Below are positions 7,894 through 17,171 of a stretch of 22,816 bases of DNA, piece after piece. Below the pieces are notes generated by a model that was not told the origin of the DNA, made no database searches, and saw only the letters and a list, made by a program, of their open reading frames with translations. The position numbers were made by a program, and so were the translations under genes. This DNA is from Chrysochromulina parva. Taxonomy: Eukaryota > Haptophyta > Prymnesiales > Chrysochromulinaceae. Within the stretch, counting starts at the first letter, position 1; each line of letters begins with the position of its first letter. Location: the NCBI GenBank assembly GCA_002887195.1, contig PJAB01000636.1:1-22816 (forward strand), given 5' to 3'.

Positions 7894-8209
7894 TCTGCGG
7901 CTGGCGCAGTCTCATAGGACTAGAGGGAGGAGGCCAGACTGAGGCTCTTTGGAGAGCGCGAATCGCACAGACAACCCACGCCACGGCCCGATTGAAAAGT
8001 CACTCAGTGCCCGTTCAGTGCAACTGCTACTGGGGCTTCCCACAGCCCGCCTCCGTTCCCCTTACTATCCCCACCACCTGATTCAAAACCAGTGAGAAAA
8101 ATCAAAGTTTCTAGGGATTTCCAGATCCAGATAGGTCGACTCAACGATAGACGTGAAACTGCGCCGATTGGGACGAACCCCTCGAAATTTTGTATCCGAT
8201 CTTTGTATC
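7894..8209. other. Intergenic region, Myb gene 3' flank and EF-hand gene 5' flank
   Basis: A 316-bp stretch between two genes on the same strand. The part after ~8080 is noticeably lower in GC than its surroundings, consistent with a promoter or 5' UTR. No recognisable motif, RNA gene or supported small ORF was found. Confidence 0.45.
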
Positions 8210-9679
8210 ATGTTTGGCACAAGACCAACGACGAGCGTGAAGCGCAACCATCTTGCTTTTGGCTCGCCGCGGTGCTGGAGAAGGAGCATGTTCAGTTGGC
8301 GTGCCAAGGATCATGCTCAGCTGGCGATGGTGCCGGCGCCGGTGAGCGGAATGCCTCCATCTGCACAGCGCCAATGGGCTTCCAGTCCCAGCGCCGCACC
8401 AGCATCGCCTCGTGCTCAGGAACTGGAGAATAGTAGCAAAACCAGCGTGCCAGCGTCGTCGGTTCGGATCTCGGACCAGACTATGTCGACCTTGAGTGCG
8501 ATTGATGAGGCGGCGATCATCACTGCCTTTGCGACGGCTGACAAGGACGGCAGTGGCGGGCTCGACTTTACCGAGCTCAACGATGTGCTGTTGTCGCTCA
8601 ACAATAATCTGACAGACGACGAGCTACGCGCAATCTACAGAGTATGCGACCCGAACGGAGATGGCCACGTGACGATGATGGAATTTCTTAAGGTAAGGAC
8701 CGGCGGTAGGACGATGCCGAGGCGGCCGAGCCCACACAGGACGCCTGGGTTAGGGTTAGGATTGGACAGGCCTGTCAGCCCGTCTGTCGAGCGCATACTG
8801 CGGGCCTCCCCGGACGACATGACCAGCTTTGGGGAGCGGCTCGAAGAGCATCGTCTGTATGGTGGGAGTGGCTCGAAGGCGAGCTCCGCCGCCCCCATCC
8901 CGCCACGCACTCCGCTAAGCCCAGTGCCGGAAGCGGAGCCGTTGTCACCCATGCTCGAGGCGACGCTGGAGGCCAGTGCTGCCCTAGGTGCCGCTGAGGC
9001 GCGCGCTGCGGCCGCGGAGGCGGCAGCTAGGAGGCTCGAGCACGAGCGAAGAGACGCGCACGATTGTGCAGCTTTGCTGTGTGCTGTGCTGATCGGCATG
9101 GCTCTCGTCCTGCTGGCCGTGGGCGGCGGAGGCTTGTACTACCTCGACACGATTCTGCCCGACCCACCTCCTTCAATGCCGCCGCCCTTGCCGCCGCCCT
9201 CGTCGCCGCCGCCGCCGCCTATGCCGCTCTCGCCGCCGCCGCCCTCGCCCTCGCCGCCGCCACCGCCCTCACCGCCGCCATCATCGACGCCCGTGTCACC
9301 GCCGCGGAAACCGCCGCCACCCTCGCCACCGCCCCCACCACGGCCACCGCCCTCGCCGCCGCCCCCACCACGGCCACCACCCTCGCCACCACCCCCATCA
9401 CCGCCGCCACCCACGGTCAGTGCGATGCAGATCTGGGTGGGCCGCCTATTTGGGGTTCAGCCCGATCATCCTCCCACTCGCTCCGAGGCAATCATCCTCC
9501 TCGCTCTCGTCACCACGGCTCTGCTTGCGTGGTACGACGTCTGCCGGCGCTTAGCAGTACTACGCCTGCTTAGGAAGTCGCAGCTCATTCACGATACCTT
9601 GGACCTTCACGCTGAGGTGACACAGACCTCCGCCGGATTCGCGGTTTCGGTCGGCAGCAACTTAAAGAGCTTGCACTGA
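8210..9679 (+). CDS. EF-hand membrane protein with proline-rich loop
   Basis: Encodes 489 residues from ATG 8210 (A at -3). ATG 8288, 26 codons further in, is equally possible; the frame upstream of 8210 has only a GTG. Two canonical EF-hand loops are visible, DKDGSGGLDFTE (111-122) and DPNGDGHVTMME (147-158), with all calcium-coordinating positions filled, so calcium binding is likely. An Ala/Glu-rich helix (~260-285) leads into membrane segment 1 (~286-312, ALLCAVLIGMALVLLAVGGG). About 84 residues of SPPP/PPPSP-type sequence follow (~318-401), then membrane segment 2 (~426-447, EAIILLALVTTALLAWYDV) and a ~40-residue tail. If the EF-hands are cytosolic, the proline-rich loop faces the lumen or exterior, like hydroxyproline-rich wall proteins. 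I recognise no named family. An AGGTAAGG donor-like site at 8691 is read through in frame. Confidence 0.75.
   Translation: MFGTRPTTSVKRNHLAFGSPRCWRRSMFSWRAKDHAQLAMVPAPVSGMPPSAQRQWASSPSAAPASPRAQELENSSKTSVPASSVRISDQTMSTLSAIDEAAIITAFATADKDGSGGLDFTELNDVLLSLNNNLTDDELRAIYRVCDPNGDGHVTMMEFLKVRTGGRTMPRRPSPHRTPGLGLGLDRPVSPSVERILRASPDDMTSFGERLEEHRLYGGSGSKASSAAPIPPRTPLSPVPEAEPLSPMLEATLEASAALGAAEARAAAAEAAARRLEHERRDAHDCAALLCAVLIGMALVLLAVGGGGLYYLDTILPDPPPSMPPPLPPPSSPPPPPMPLSPPPPSPSPPPPPSPPPSSTPVSPPRKPPPPSPPPPPRPPPSPPPPPRPPPSPPPPSPPPPTVSAMQIWVGRLFGVQPDHPPTRSEAIILLALVTTALLAWYDVCRRLAVLRLLRKSQLIHDTLDLHAEVTQTSAGFAVSVGSNLKSLH
9139..9414 (+). repeat. Proline-codon low-complexity tract
   Basis: Imperfect CCG/CCA/TCG-rich repeat encoding the PPPSPPP loop of the EF-hand membrane protein. 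Within it, a ~30-bp unit encoding PPPRPPPSPP recurs in tandem around 9330-9385. The Gly-rich open frame on the opposite strand is a shadow of this composition. Confidence 0.75.
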
Positions 9680-10033
9680 AGAGCCATTTGAATCTCTTCG
9701 TTTCGCGTTGCCGGCGTTTGACGATGTAATACAAGTGTACAATGTGCACCTGAGTAAACGCGGTTCTGGTGGGATACTTTTCGAACTCGGACACAGTTTA
9801 TGAGCGCAATATGAGCGCAAAGGTGCAGAGCGGAGAGTGCAATCGGAAGGGCGGCGGCGCTCTTCGCGGGCCGGTCCACCCCAAGCTCTATTCTCAAGCG
9901 TTGCAAAAGGTGCAGACGTTCACACAGTCTCAATCAAAATTCAGAGGCTCCCAGCGCCCTCTCGGCGCCGCCGGCGGCCTCACGCTCGGCTCACGGCGGC
10001 GACGGACGAACTGACGGTGTGCTTTGGATTGTG
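9680..10033. other. Intergenic region upstream of GH89 gene
   Basis: This 354-bp stretch between co-oriented genes shows no credible ORF; open frames on both strands lack codon structure. A TGTAA motif lies at 9725-9729, 46 bp past the upstream stop. It resembles the green-algal poly(A) signal but does not recur consistently near other genes here. A short direct repeat (ATGAGCGCAA) occurs twice near 9800-9820. Confidence 0.45.
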
Positions 10034-12682
10034 ATGTCCACCGCTCTCATCATCGCGACGCTCGCGGCCGGCCACTCACATGCACAAGTGAATCCCACAG
10101 CTGCCGCACGCGCGCTCATCCAGCGCACGGCGCCCGCACTTGCGGATGCCTTCACGCTCGAAGTGTTACCACAGCCGACCGGGGCGATGCAGCTGGATTC
10201 TGACGGCAAATCAATCATCCTGCGTGGATCCGGCGCGGTCGAATTGGCATCTGCCTTCAACTGGTATCTCAACGACTATCTGAACGTCACCATCGACTGG
10301 AGCACCTACGGCGACAAGCAATTGCCCACATCTGGGCCTCTGCCACTGCCTGAGAAGAGCCCAGTGGTATCCCGACGTGTCGCGTGGACCTACTACATGA
10401 ATGTTTGCACCTATGGCTACAGCCTCGCGTTTGTGCCGTGGAGCTACTGGGAGCAGCACATCGACTGGATGGCCATGCAGGGCATCAACCTGCCGCTCGC
10501 CTTCCTTGGACAAGAATGGGTCTGGGCGCGCGTCTTCGAGAGCTTCAACATCAGCCTCGCCGAGCAGCAGTCCTTCTACTCGGGCGCAGCCTTCCTGCCG
10601 TGGTTCCGCATGGGCAACATGCAGGGCTTTGGAGGGCCGCTGTCGGACAGCTGGATGACCGCCCGTCGCGACCTGGCCATCAAGGTCTTCGCGCGCATGC
10701 GAGAGCTTGGGATGACGCCCGCGCTGAGCGCTTTTGCTGGCCACGTGCCTGCAGCGTTCGCGACACATTTCCCGTCGGCCAAAATCTCACGCTCGCCCGA
10801 CTGGGCCGGCTTCGACTTGGCCGACCCGGTGACTGCGCCGTACGCTGATGTTTGGTTGCTCGATCCCGCGGAGCCTCTGTTCGTTGAAGTAGGCAAACGA
10901 TTCATCGAGCTGCAGACGGCGACGTACGGTACGGACCACATTTATCAGGCCGACACGTTCAACGAGATCGCGCCGCCCACGCACGACCCGGACTATCTAC
11001 GCGCCTCGAGCGCCGCCGTGTACGCGGCCATGGCCGCGGCCGACCCGTCGGCCATCTGGCTCATGCAAGGCTGGCTCTTCCAGAGCAGCTGGTGGACAAA
11101 TCGTGACATTCAGGCGTATTTGGGCGGTGTGCCGCGCGGCTCGATGTGGCTGCTTGACCTATTTGGCGACTCCAACCCGATCTGGTCGAAGACGGCCTCA
11201 TACTACGGCCATCCCTTCATCTTCTGCACGCTCCTCAACTTTGGCGGCCAGCAGGGCATTGTGGGCAACACGCCTCGCGTCGTGACGGGGTTCGAGGCCG
11301 CATTGGCCAACAGCACTGTCAACGGGGTAGGCATCACGATGGAGGGTATCTGGACGAATTACAACATGTTCGAGCTGCAGCTGCTGCTTACGTGGGAGGG
11401 GGCGCGCTTCACCCCAGGCACGGTCGCACCCAAGTACGACCCGGTCGCGTACCATGCCGCTTATGGGCATCGTAAATATGGCGGGGTCGCGCACCCATCG
11501 GCCGTCGCCGCATGGGCACTGCTTGGATCGACCATCTACAGCGGCAACGGCGGCGGTTTCGGCTCGATCATCTCGGGTGTGCCCTCACTGGCGGGCATCA
11601 ACTGCCCGCACCCACCGATTGGCGAGCAGCCGCCCACTCCCGAGGCTCCGCCCGGCTACGAGCGACGGCATCCCCTCGATGGGTACTGGGATCCACCCCC
11701 TGGCGCACGGCTCAACAGGTCGGTCACTGAGTGCGCCGATCTGTGCGATGCTGCGGGAGACCAGTGCGACGCCTTTGAGGTGTACATTCACTACCCGCCC
11801 GATCGCGGCGATTGCTACCCGATGCTCAGCGCCAATAAGCCATTTGTGCCGATGGGCGCGGAATCGCGCACGTACCTCAAGAAGAAGCCCATGCAGCCTC
11901 AGGCTGTCCGAGAGGCCGAAGGAGTGGTCGTTGGCGCCGCCGCCGCTGCTGTCTCAAGGGAGCAGCGCGTCTCGCAGGCAAGTGGAGCCGCGGCTCGGGA
12001 TGCAGCCTGCGCCCTCGACAGCGCTTCAGCTTCACGGCGCCGGGCCGAGGCTAGCACCTTCCAATCGGTGTGGAAGCTCCTCCTCGAAGCAAAAGACTCC
12101 CACGGACACGTACCAAGCTTCCGCTTTGACGTCGTAGACGTGGGCCGCGAGGTGATTGCAGCCAACTTCACGGCCATGTTTGCCGTCTACAACGCCAACT
12201 TCGTGGCGAAGAACGCAGCGGCGACCGCCGTGCTCGCGCGACAACTGCTCCAGACGATCGACGACTATGAGAGACTGCTCTCGACGGACGTCAACTTTTT
12301 GCTCGGACGATGGATTGCGTGGGCGCGCGATTGGGGCGAGGATGCGGAGGCCAAGGCCCTCCTTGAATACGGCGCGCGCAACCAGCTGACGCTCTGGGGA
12401 CCCACCGGCCAGATCAACGACTACGCCAAAAAGGAATGGTCGGGGATCGTAGCGACCTATTATAAGCCACGATGGGCAAAGATGCTCAACGCGGCACAGG
12501 CCTACCTCGAAGGCGGTGCCACTGGCTCGTGGGCGGACGCGAGCGTCGAGTACTGCCGCGACACCTGGGCCACCCTAGAGAAGCCATGGCAGACCGACTA
12601 CACGACAACCTTCCCGACCACGCCGACGGCCGACACCATCGACGTGGCGTTGTCTCTGATGAGTGTGTATGGCGCGCAGTAG
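10034..12682 (+). CDS. NAGLU: Alpha-N-acetylglucosaminidase, GH89 (NAGLU-like)
   Basis: Encodes 882 residues from ATG 10034. The first ~18 residues (MSTALIIATLAAGHSHA) look like a cleaved signal peptide, so the enzyme should enter the secretory pathway to lysosome/vacuole or exterior. GH89 enzymes remove terminal alpha-linked GlcNAc; human NAGLU does so from heparan sulfate. Family landmarks: WTYYMNVCTYGYSLAFVPW (118-136), DWMAMQGINLPLAFLGQE (144-161), ADTFNEIAPP with putative acid/base Glu311, GITMEGIW with putative second catalytic Glu437, and INDYAKKEWSG (794-804) in the helical C-terminal domain. Asn-glycosylation sequons occur at N84, N172, N426, N561 and N711. Residues ~540-670 are an insertion between catalytic and helical domains: a Cys-containing module (C567, C571, C578, C594) reminiscent of PAN/Apple domains, then an Ala-rich linker. 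Substrate in this organism is unknown. Confidence 0.93.
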   Translation: MSTALIIATLAAGHSHAQVNPTAAARALIQRTAPALADAFTLEVLPQPTGAMQLDSDGKSIILRGSGAVELASAFNWYLNDYLNVTIDWSTYGDKQLPTSGPLPLPEKSPVVSRRVAWTYYMNVCTYGYSLAFVPWSYWEQHIDWMAMQGINLPLAFLGQEWVWARVFESFNISLAEQQSFYSGAAFLPWFRMGNMQGFGGPLSDSWMTARRDLAIKVFARMRELGMTPALSAFAGHVPAAFATHFPSAKISRSPDWAGFDLADPVTAPYADVWLLDPAEPLFVEVGKRFIELQTATYGTDHIYQADTFNEIAPPTHDPDYLRASSAAVYAAMAAADPSAIWLMQGWLFQSSWWTNRDIQAYLGGVPRGSMWLLDLFGDSNPIWSKTASYYGHPFIFCTLLNFGGQQGIVGNTPRVVTGFEAALANSTVNGVGITMEGIWTNYNMFELQLLLTWEGARFTPGTVAPKYDPVAYHAAYGHRKYGGVAHPSAVAAWALLGSTIYSGNGGGFGSIISGVPSLAGINCPHPPIGEQPPTPEAPPGYERRHPLDGYWDPPPGARLNRSVTECADLCDAAGDQCDAFEVYIHYPPDRGDCYPMLSANKPFVPMGAESRTYLKKKPMQPQAVREAEGVVVGAAAAAVSREQRVSQASGAAARDAACALDSASASRRRAEASTFQSVWKLLLEAKDSHGHVPSFRFDVVDVGREVIAANFTAMFAVYNANFVAKNAAATAVLARQLLQTIDDYERLLSTDVNFLLGRWIAWARDWGEDAEAKALLEYGARNQLTLWGPTGQINDYAKKEWSGIVATYYKPRWAKMLNAAQAYLEGGATGSWADASVEYCRDTWATLEKPWQTDYTTTFPTTPTADTIDVALSLMSVYGAQ

Positions 12683-13293
12683 GGCTGTGCGCGTACAGAG
12701 GCAAACGTGTTTAAGAGTAGAGCGATGTCCGAAGAGCCGGGTTGGGCGAGAACTACCAACTAGCAAGTGGGAGTGAGGCCATTCGTGATACGTGTGGGTG
12801 TGCGTGGGAAATAAAAGATGTGAGTGGTGGCTGGTGGTGGTGCGGTTTTTTAGTATATTAAAGCTTGGTATGTAACAAAGTACAAGCATAATACCGTACT
12901 CGGGAGAAACACGAGCAAAAGCGCTCAGGCCTCAGCGCGGGCCTTTGGGGCTCCCCGCTACATGATGTCGTGCTTTGGTGCTCGTCCTGGTCCACACTAG
13001 TGATTCACATTCAGTGCTCGCACGCACAGGCTCTTCGCTGTAAGCTGTATCGCTGTACGCTGATGAGTGATGAGTGTTCACACAGTCACACTGTGCTGAA
13101 GTTTCTCTGGTTGGTCCTGTTGCCATGGCTATTGCTCCTGTTTCTCCAGTTCATCAGGCTGTTCCTTGTGTTTTCTTGTGCGTTCCTTGTGTCCTGACGT
13201 GCCGTGCCCGGTCGGAGCCCTGAAATACATTGAGTTCCAGATCTGCAGCTGCGCCTAAATGACAGCAGTAGTGTTGTGTGAGGTTTCCTCCTC
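12683..13293. other. Intergenic region between convergent GH89 and EF-hand/IQ genes
   Basis: This 611-bp stretch is the least GC-rich part of the window. It holds an AATAAA motif (12810-12815), a T/A-rich patch (12845-12865) and a perfect 6-bp hairpin CACAGT-cac-ACTGTG (13081-13095). A pyrimidine-rich run (13100-13195) opens a short hydrophobic frame that I do not accept as a gene. Confidence 0.5.
12810..12815 (+). terminator. Possible AATAAA polyadenylation signal of GH89 gene
   Basis: An exact AATAAA lies 128 bp after the GH89 stop codon and is followed by a T/A-rich segment. It matches the metazoan-type signal; use of this hexamer in this lineage is not established from the window. Confidence 0.35.
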
Positions 13294-16200
13294 CTAGCCG
13301 AGGATCTCCTCGCAATCGCTTCGGTTCCAGCTTGTGTAGTTAAAGGCGGTCTCGTCGAACAAGATGTCAAACTCGGGTTCTGTCCAACCTGCTAACAGTT
13401 GTGTCTCCAAGCATACGTCCGCTTGGGTGTTGTTTGCCCACTCATCCTGGCAGACATTGAGTTTGATGGCCTCGATCAGGTCGCAATCGACTGATGCTAT
13501 GATGGAGGGCGGCACGTACAGCCACACGGACGAGAGCGGCAAAGCGGAGAAGCCGTTGTCTTCATGGCAGTCGCTGAAGGTGTATGCCACGCCCTCCTCG
13601 TACGGGTTGGCAGGACCCTCAATGCGCACCTGGAAGGCCGAGAAGAGCGTCAGGATGATCACAGTCAGGTAGAAATTCCACTTTTTCATCGCACGCATGC
13701 GCGTGACAGCAAATTTGAGGCCCGAGAGCGAGAGTTCTTCCTCAACGGCGGCGAGCTCCTCGTCCACGTACACGGAGGCAAAGGCCTTGCGCACCTGCTC
13801 GTCGCCGTCCGCGCCACGCTTGATCTTGCGCTCGGCCATGATCTTGGCCGCGAGCTGCGACTTGCCGTGCATCGTCTCCTTGCCAAGGAGGGTCTTACGC
13901 ATCTTGGTGCGCAGCAGGTTGCGCGCGAACGTCGAGGCGGCGGGCTTGATCAAGAGGAGCACGGCGAAGCGGCTCCAAAGGTTGGTCATATCGCACGGGC
14001 GCACATAGATCGAGGTGCCCTGCAACGTATAGTACGAGTCGCGCCACACGAAGAAACTGACGATCGTGGGTGTCGCGATGAGCGCTGCCAGGTCGGCCAG
14101 GTCGAACTGCCAGCCGACACGCGCCAGATACTGCAGTCGGAGCAGCGGATCTTTCGAGTAGTCGATGCCCTTGAGACTCTCATCTGCCACTTTGCCCGAC
14201 AAGCAGCGCACACACTGCGCCAAATAACTATTGTGGCCCTTTGTGAGCTTGGCGATGAGCGCATCAGTGGTGCCGGAGTTGCGCAAGACCACCGAGATCT
14301 GGAGGATGACTTGCTGAGTAATCCATCCGGGCGTGACGAAGGTCTCCACCCCGCGCAGCGAGAAGAAGGAGTAGAGGAAGACGAAGTCGAAGAATTGGAA
14401 GGGGAAGAGTAGGTGCGGGCACGCGTTCGTGGTGGCCACGACGTTGAGGGACATCTTGCCGACCGACGTGACCAAGATGAAGAGGCACAGGTGAATGACC
14501 ATCGTCACCGTCGGCACCCAATCTGATGGCATGCCGCCGTCCTCGAGCCTCTTCCAAATGAAGGAGTCGAGGCGGGATGCTTTGAAGGCGGCGTGGTAGA
14601 GCACCGATACTAAGAAGATGCCGTGCGCGAGGGAGAAGCGTGGCCGTATGGACGCTGGCTTTCTCACGTCCTTCAAGCACACGCCGATCGCGACCAGGGT
14701 ACTGATGAACGAGAGTAGGATGAACCAGTCGGGACCGCCGCGGTCAAGGAACTCGAGGACGACCAGGTTGGCGACGATATCGACAATCGAGGCGATCAGG
14801 ATCGGTTTAGCGAGGTAGCGCATCCGCGCCTGTCTGTCTCTCAGCTTCTTGAGGAAGATCTGTCGCGCCTTTCGACCGCGCGCGCGCGCCTGCAGCTTCG
14901 TGGCCGCACGCACTTCGATCGGGGGCTTCGCTTTCGCCCCACTGGACGACTTCGGCTTCGGCGCCACGCGCGCCGAGTGTCTATTTGCTGTCTTCACCAG
15001 TTTCTTCGGCGTGGGCTCGTCTGGTGATGAACGCCCGGGGGGCAGCGGCGCGAAGGGGGGCTTCGGCGGGGCGGCGGGTGGCTTCGGCGGGGCGGGGGGG
15101 GGCTTCGACGGGGCGGGGCCGGGGTTGTTGAGCTCAATGACGCCCGTCCGGATGCATTGGATAAACTCGTCGCGGTTGATGAGCCCATCGCCATCGGCGT
15201 CGAGTTCACCAAGGACCTGGGGCAAGCGCGAGAGATCGACCGCGAGATGGCGCACGAGGTAGTCCGACAAGTCACTGATGGTGCGCTTGTCCTTGGCCCC
15301 CGAGGCACTCGGGATCGCGTCGAAGATCGTGCTCGCGGAGGACGCGTCGACAGCACTTGTTGGCTGGATTTCGATGACTCGCGTCATCGTCGTCGTCGTC
15401 AAAGTTCTCGAGTGAATTCCACCGGAAGCGTCCGCAAGCGGTCTGTCCATGGCGATGGTCTTCTGCGCCTGTTTCTCGAGGTCGTCAGCGACCTTCATGC
15501 GCAAGTAGAAGAGCAGAAGCGGCATGCCGAGGTAGATCATGAACTTTCCCACCACGACCACGAGTGAATTCGAGTCTTCGCGCGACATGCTTCCTTCCGA
15601 GGCGCCCAGCGACGAGAGCGCCGCGAGGAAAACGGGCGTCGCGTACTGCAACGTGCTAAAGAGCATCGCTCGCTTCGGGGAGGAGCGCATGATCACCGCT
15701 GCGGCCGTGTCGCGGAAGGGCACCCAGCTGACAAAGAGGAAGGCGCTATTCCACACGAAGCTGGCTAGCAGCTCGAAGGCGAGCGAGTTGCCGTAGGCAA
15801 TCGACCCGAGGATGAGGACCACGGGCGGCCCGCCGAGCCACACGATGGCGATACGCGCCCAGGTATTGACGAAACGCCAGAAGGCTTTAGATCTGGAGAG
15901 CGCGGACTCGCCCGTGATCTCGCTCATCTCGCGCTCCTCCTTCTGAACGAGCGTTTTGGCCGTCGTCTTCTGCCGATTCGAACCAAACCTCCTATTCAAA
16001 TCGCCCCTCCGGGCCGGCCGCCGGCCCTGGCTCTCTTCAAACTCGGCGAGTTGCTCGTCGTCGTGTGGCTCGAGCGCGAAGAATGTGGGCGGTGCGCCCT
16101 TCATGATGTACACGAACGCGCCATGCTCGTACCCCTCGGACGTCGAGAGCGCGTGCCCGTCGGGCTTCTCGTTGGCGTGCGCCCAGCCAAAGGCCTTGAA

Positions 16201-16776
16201 GCCAGCCTCCTGGAGCGTCTCGAGAGTGACGTTGATCATGCGCCCGCACGTCTGCAGCCCCTGCAGGCATTCCACGCCTGGCGTCTTCGGCCCATCGAAG
16301 TTCATCATGAAGTCGGTCGGCACCAGGGTGAGCGCGTTATTCTGGAGGATCTGTTTGTTTTCGTCCATGTAGATGAAACCGCCAACGAGCAGAAAGAAGC
16401 CCCACATCTCTTCGACCAGGTTGAGCTTTAAGAGCTGCTTGTCCATGGGCTGCAGGTTGTCCGTTTTCAATATCTCACCTTTCTTGTAAAACCCAATGTA
16501 CGCAGGGTAGGCGAATGCAAAGTACTTGGCCTTGGCCGGGATGCCAGCCGCCTCCCACACCGACTTCGGGAGCGTGATGGGTGCGATTGGCGAGAGCGGT
16601 CCACGTACCGTGCGCACCGTATCATCGCCATCACCGGGGAAAAGCTTGGCGATCATCTCCACCTCGCGCGTCGGGCCGACCACCTCGTAGTGCTGAATTT
16701 GCGCATCGGCCTCTTCAACGTCGTTCTCGATGATCTTGGTGGTCAACGAGACGTTGGGCTGCAACGTGAGTTGCAT
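13294..16776 (-). CDS. 1160-residue polytopic membrane protein with EF-hand and IQ motif
   Basis: A single open frame from ATG 16776 to TAG 13294. Residues 1-300 are a soluble N-terminal domain of unknown type. Hydrophobic segments follow at ~306-328, 332-352, 371-390 and 404-425. A cytosolic-looking region holds one canonical EF-hand loop, DADGDGLINRDE (526-537), a PKPP-rich linker (~552-580) and an IQ-like calmodulin-binding motif, LQARARGRKAR (628-638), in a basic helix. A second membrane block spans ~655-945 (segments near 657-677, 684-701, 715-731, 754-772, 789-806, 817-831, 892-910, 931-947). Another segment lies at 1033-1050, followed by a C-terminal domain with five Cys (1070-1155) and sequons NNT, NYT and NRS, probably luminal or extracellular. 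The calcium/calmodulin features suggest a regulated channel or transporter, but I see no recognised pore or family signature. Confidence 0.8.
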   Translation of the reverse strand: MQLTLQPNVSLTTKIIENDVEEADAQIQHYEVVGPTREVEMIAKLFPGDGDDTVRTVRGPLSPIAPITLPKSVWEAAGIPAKAKYFAFAYPAYIGFYKKGEILKTDNLQPMDKQLLKLNLVEEMWGFFLLVGGFIYMDENKQILQNNALTLVPTDFMMNFDGPKTPGVECLQGLQTCGRMINVTLETLQEAGFKAFGWAHANEKPDGHALSTSEGYEHGAFVYIMKGAPPTFFALEPHDDEQLAEFEESQGRRPARRGDLNRRFGSNRQKTTAKTLVQKEEREMSEITGESALSRSKAFWRFVNTWARIAIVWLGGPPVVLILGSIAYGNSLAFELLASFVWNSAFLFVSWVPFRDTAAAVIMRSSPKRAMLFSTLQYATPVFLAALSSLGASEGSMSREDSNSLVVVVGKFMIYLGMPLLLFYLRMKVADDLEKQAQKTIAMDRPLADASGGIHSRTLTTTTMTRVIEIQPTSAVDASSASTIFDAIPSASGAKDKRTISDLSDYLVRHLAVDLSRLPQVLGELDADGDGLINRDEFIQCIRTGVIELNNPGPAPSKPPPAPPKPPAAPPKPPFAPLPPGRSSPDEPTPKKLVKTANRHSARVAPKPKSSSGAKAKPPIEVRAATKLQARARGRKARQIFLKKLRDRQARMRYLAKPILIASIVDIVANLVVLEFLDRGGPDWFILLSFISTLVAIGVCLKDVRKPASIRPRFSLAHGIFLVSVLYHAAFKASRLDSFIWKRLEDGGMPSDWVPTVTMVIHLCLFILVTSVGKMSLNVVATTNACPHLLFPFQFFDFVFLYSFFSLRGVETFVTPGWITQQVILQISVVLRNSGTTDALIAKLTKGHNSYLAQCVRCLSGKVADESLKGIDYSKDPLLRLQYLARVGWQFDLADLAALIATPTIVSFFVWRDSYYTLQGTSIYVRPCDMTNLWSRFAVLLLIKPAASTFARNLLRTKMRKTLLGKETMHGKSQLAAKIMAERKIKRGADGDEQVRKAFASVYVDEELAAVEEELSLSGLKFAVTRMRAMKKWNFYLTVIILTLFSAFQVRIEGPANPYEEGVAYTFSDCHEDNGFSALPLSSVWLYVPPSIIASVDCDLIEAIKLNVCQDEWANNTQADVCLETQLLAGWTEPEFDILFDETAFNYTSWNRSDCEEILG

Positions 16777-17171
16777 TGAACCTGAACTAATCGTGTCCCC
16801 GTCAGTTAAGTTACGGGTTCGTCAGTTCGGGAATCATGGGGGGCGGGTCCACGCATTTTATGGTCTCTTTGTTTCGACCCGTTTTAACTTCACATGTCAC
16901 CTAAGGACACCAACTGGCGCACATACATTCTGTCACAAACTAGGACTCATCTCGTTCGCGGCGCCCCGCTTGCTGGCCTCTTGCCAGTATTCATGTAGCG
17001 TAGGCGGTAGGGTAATTCGCGCCCCCGCGCGACGCTCCATGTGAGCGCCGCGCTGCGTATCCGGGTGTCGCCCCTTTCCCCCACTTGTATCCACAACAGG
17101 CATCCCAACCCACACGGCCTGCTCAGCTTCCAGTAGCCAGTGCACCGGCACCCGCAGAGCCCGCACAGCAT
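16777..17171. other. Intergenic region between FMO 3' end and EF-hand/IQ gene 5' end
   Basis: A 395-bp stretch between two minus-strand genes, lower in GC near 16780-16960. It should contain the promoter of the downstream polytopic protein gene and the 3' UTR of the FMO gene. GTCAGTT is directly repeated 20 bp apart (16801, 16821). No TATA box or coding frame is convincing. Confidence 0.45.

Noticed and set aside
8691..8846. Consensus splice donor AGGTAAGG in the EF-hand gene as a real intron start
   Set aside because: No good acceptor within ~150 bp keeps the downstream frame, and the sequence is open throughout; treated as coding.
9139..9414. Gly-rich ORF on the minus strand
   Set aside because: Mirror image of the proline-codon repeat of the EF-hand membrane protein.
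12970..13197. Small hydrophobic ORF with a possible ATG at 13063 (44 residues)
   Set aside because: It lies in a pyrimidine-rich 3' intergenic tract that yields Leu/Phe codons by composition; there is no family match or strong initiation context.
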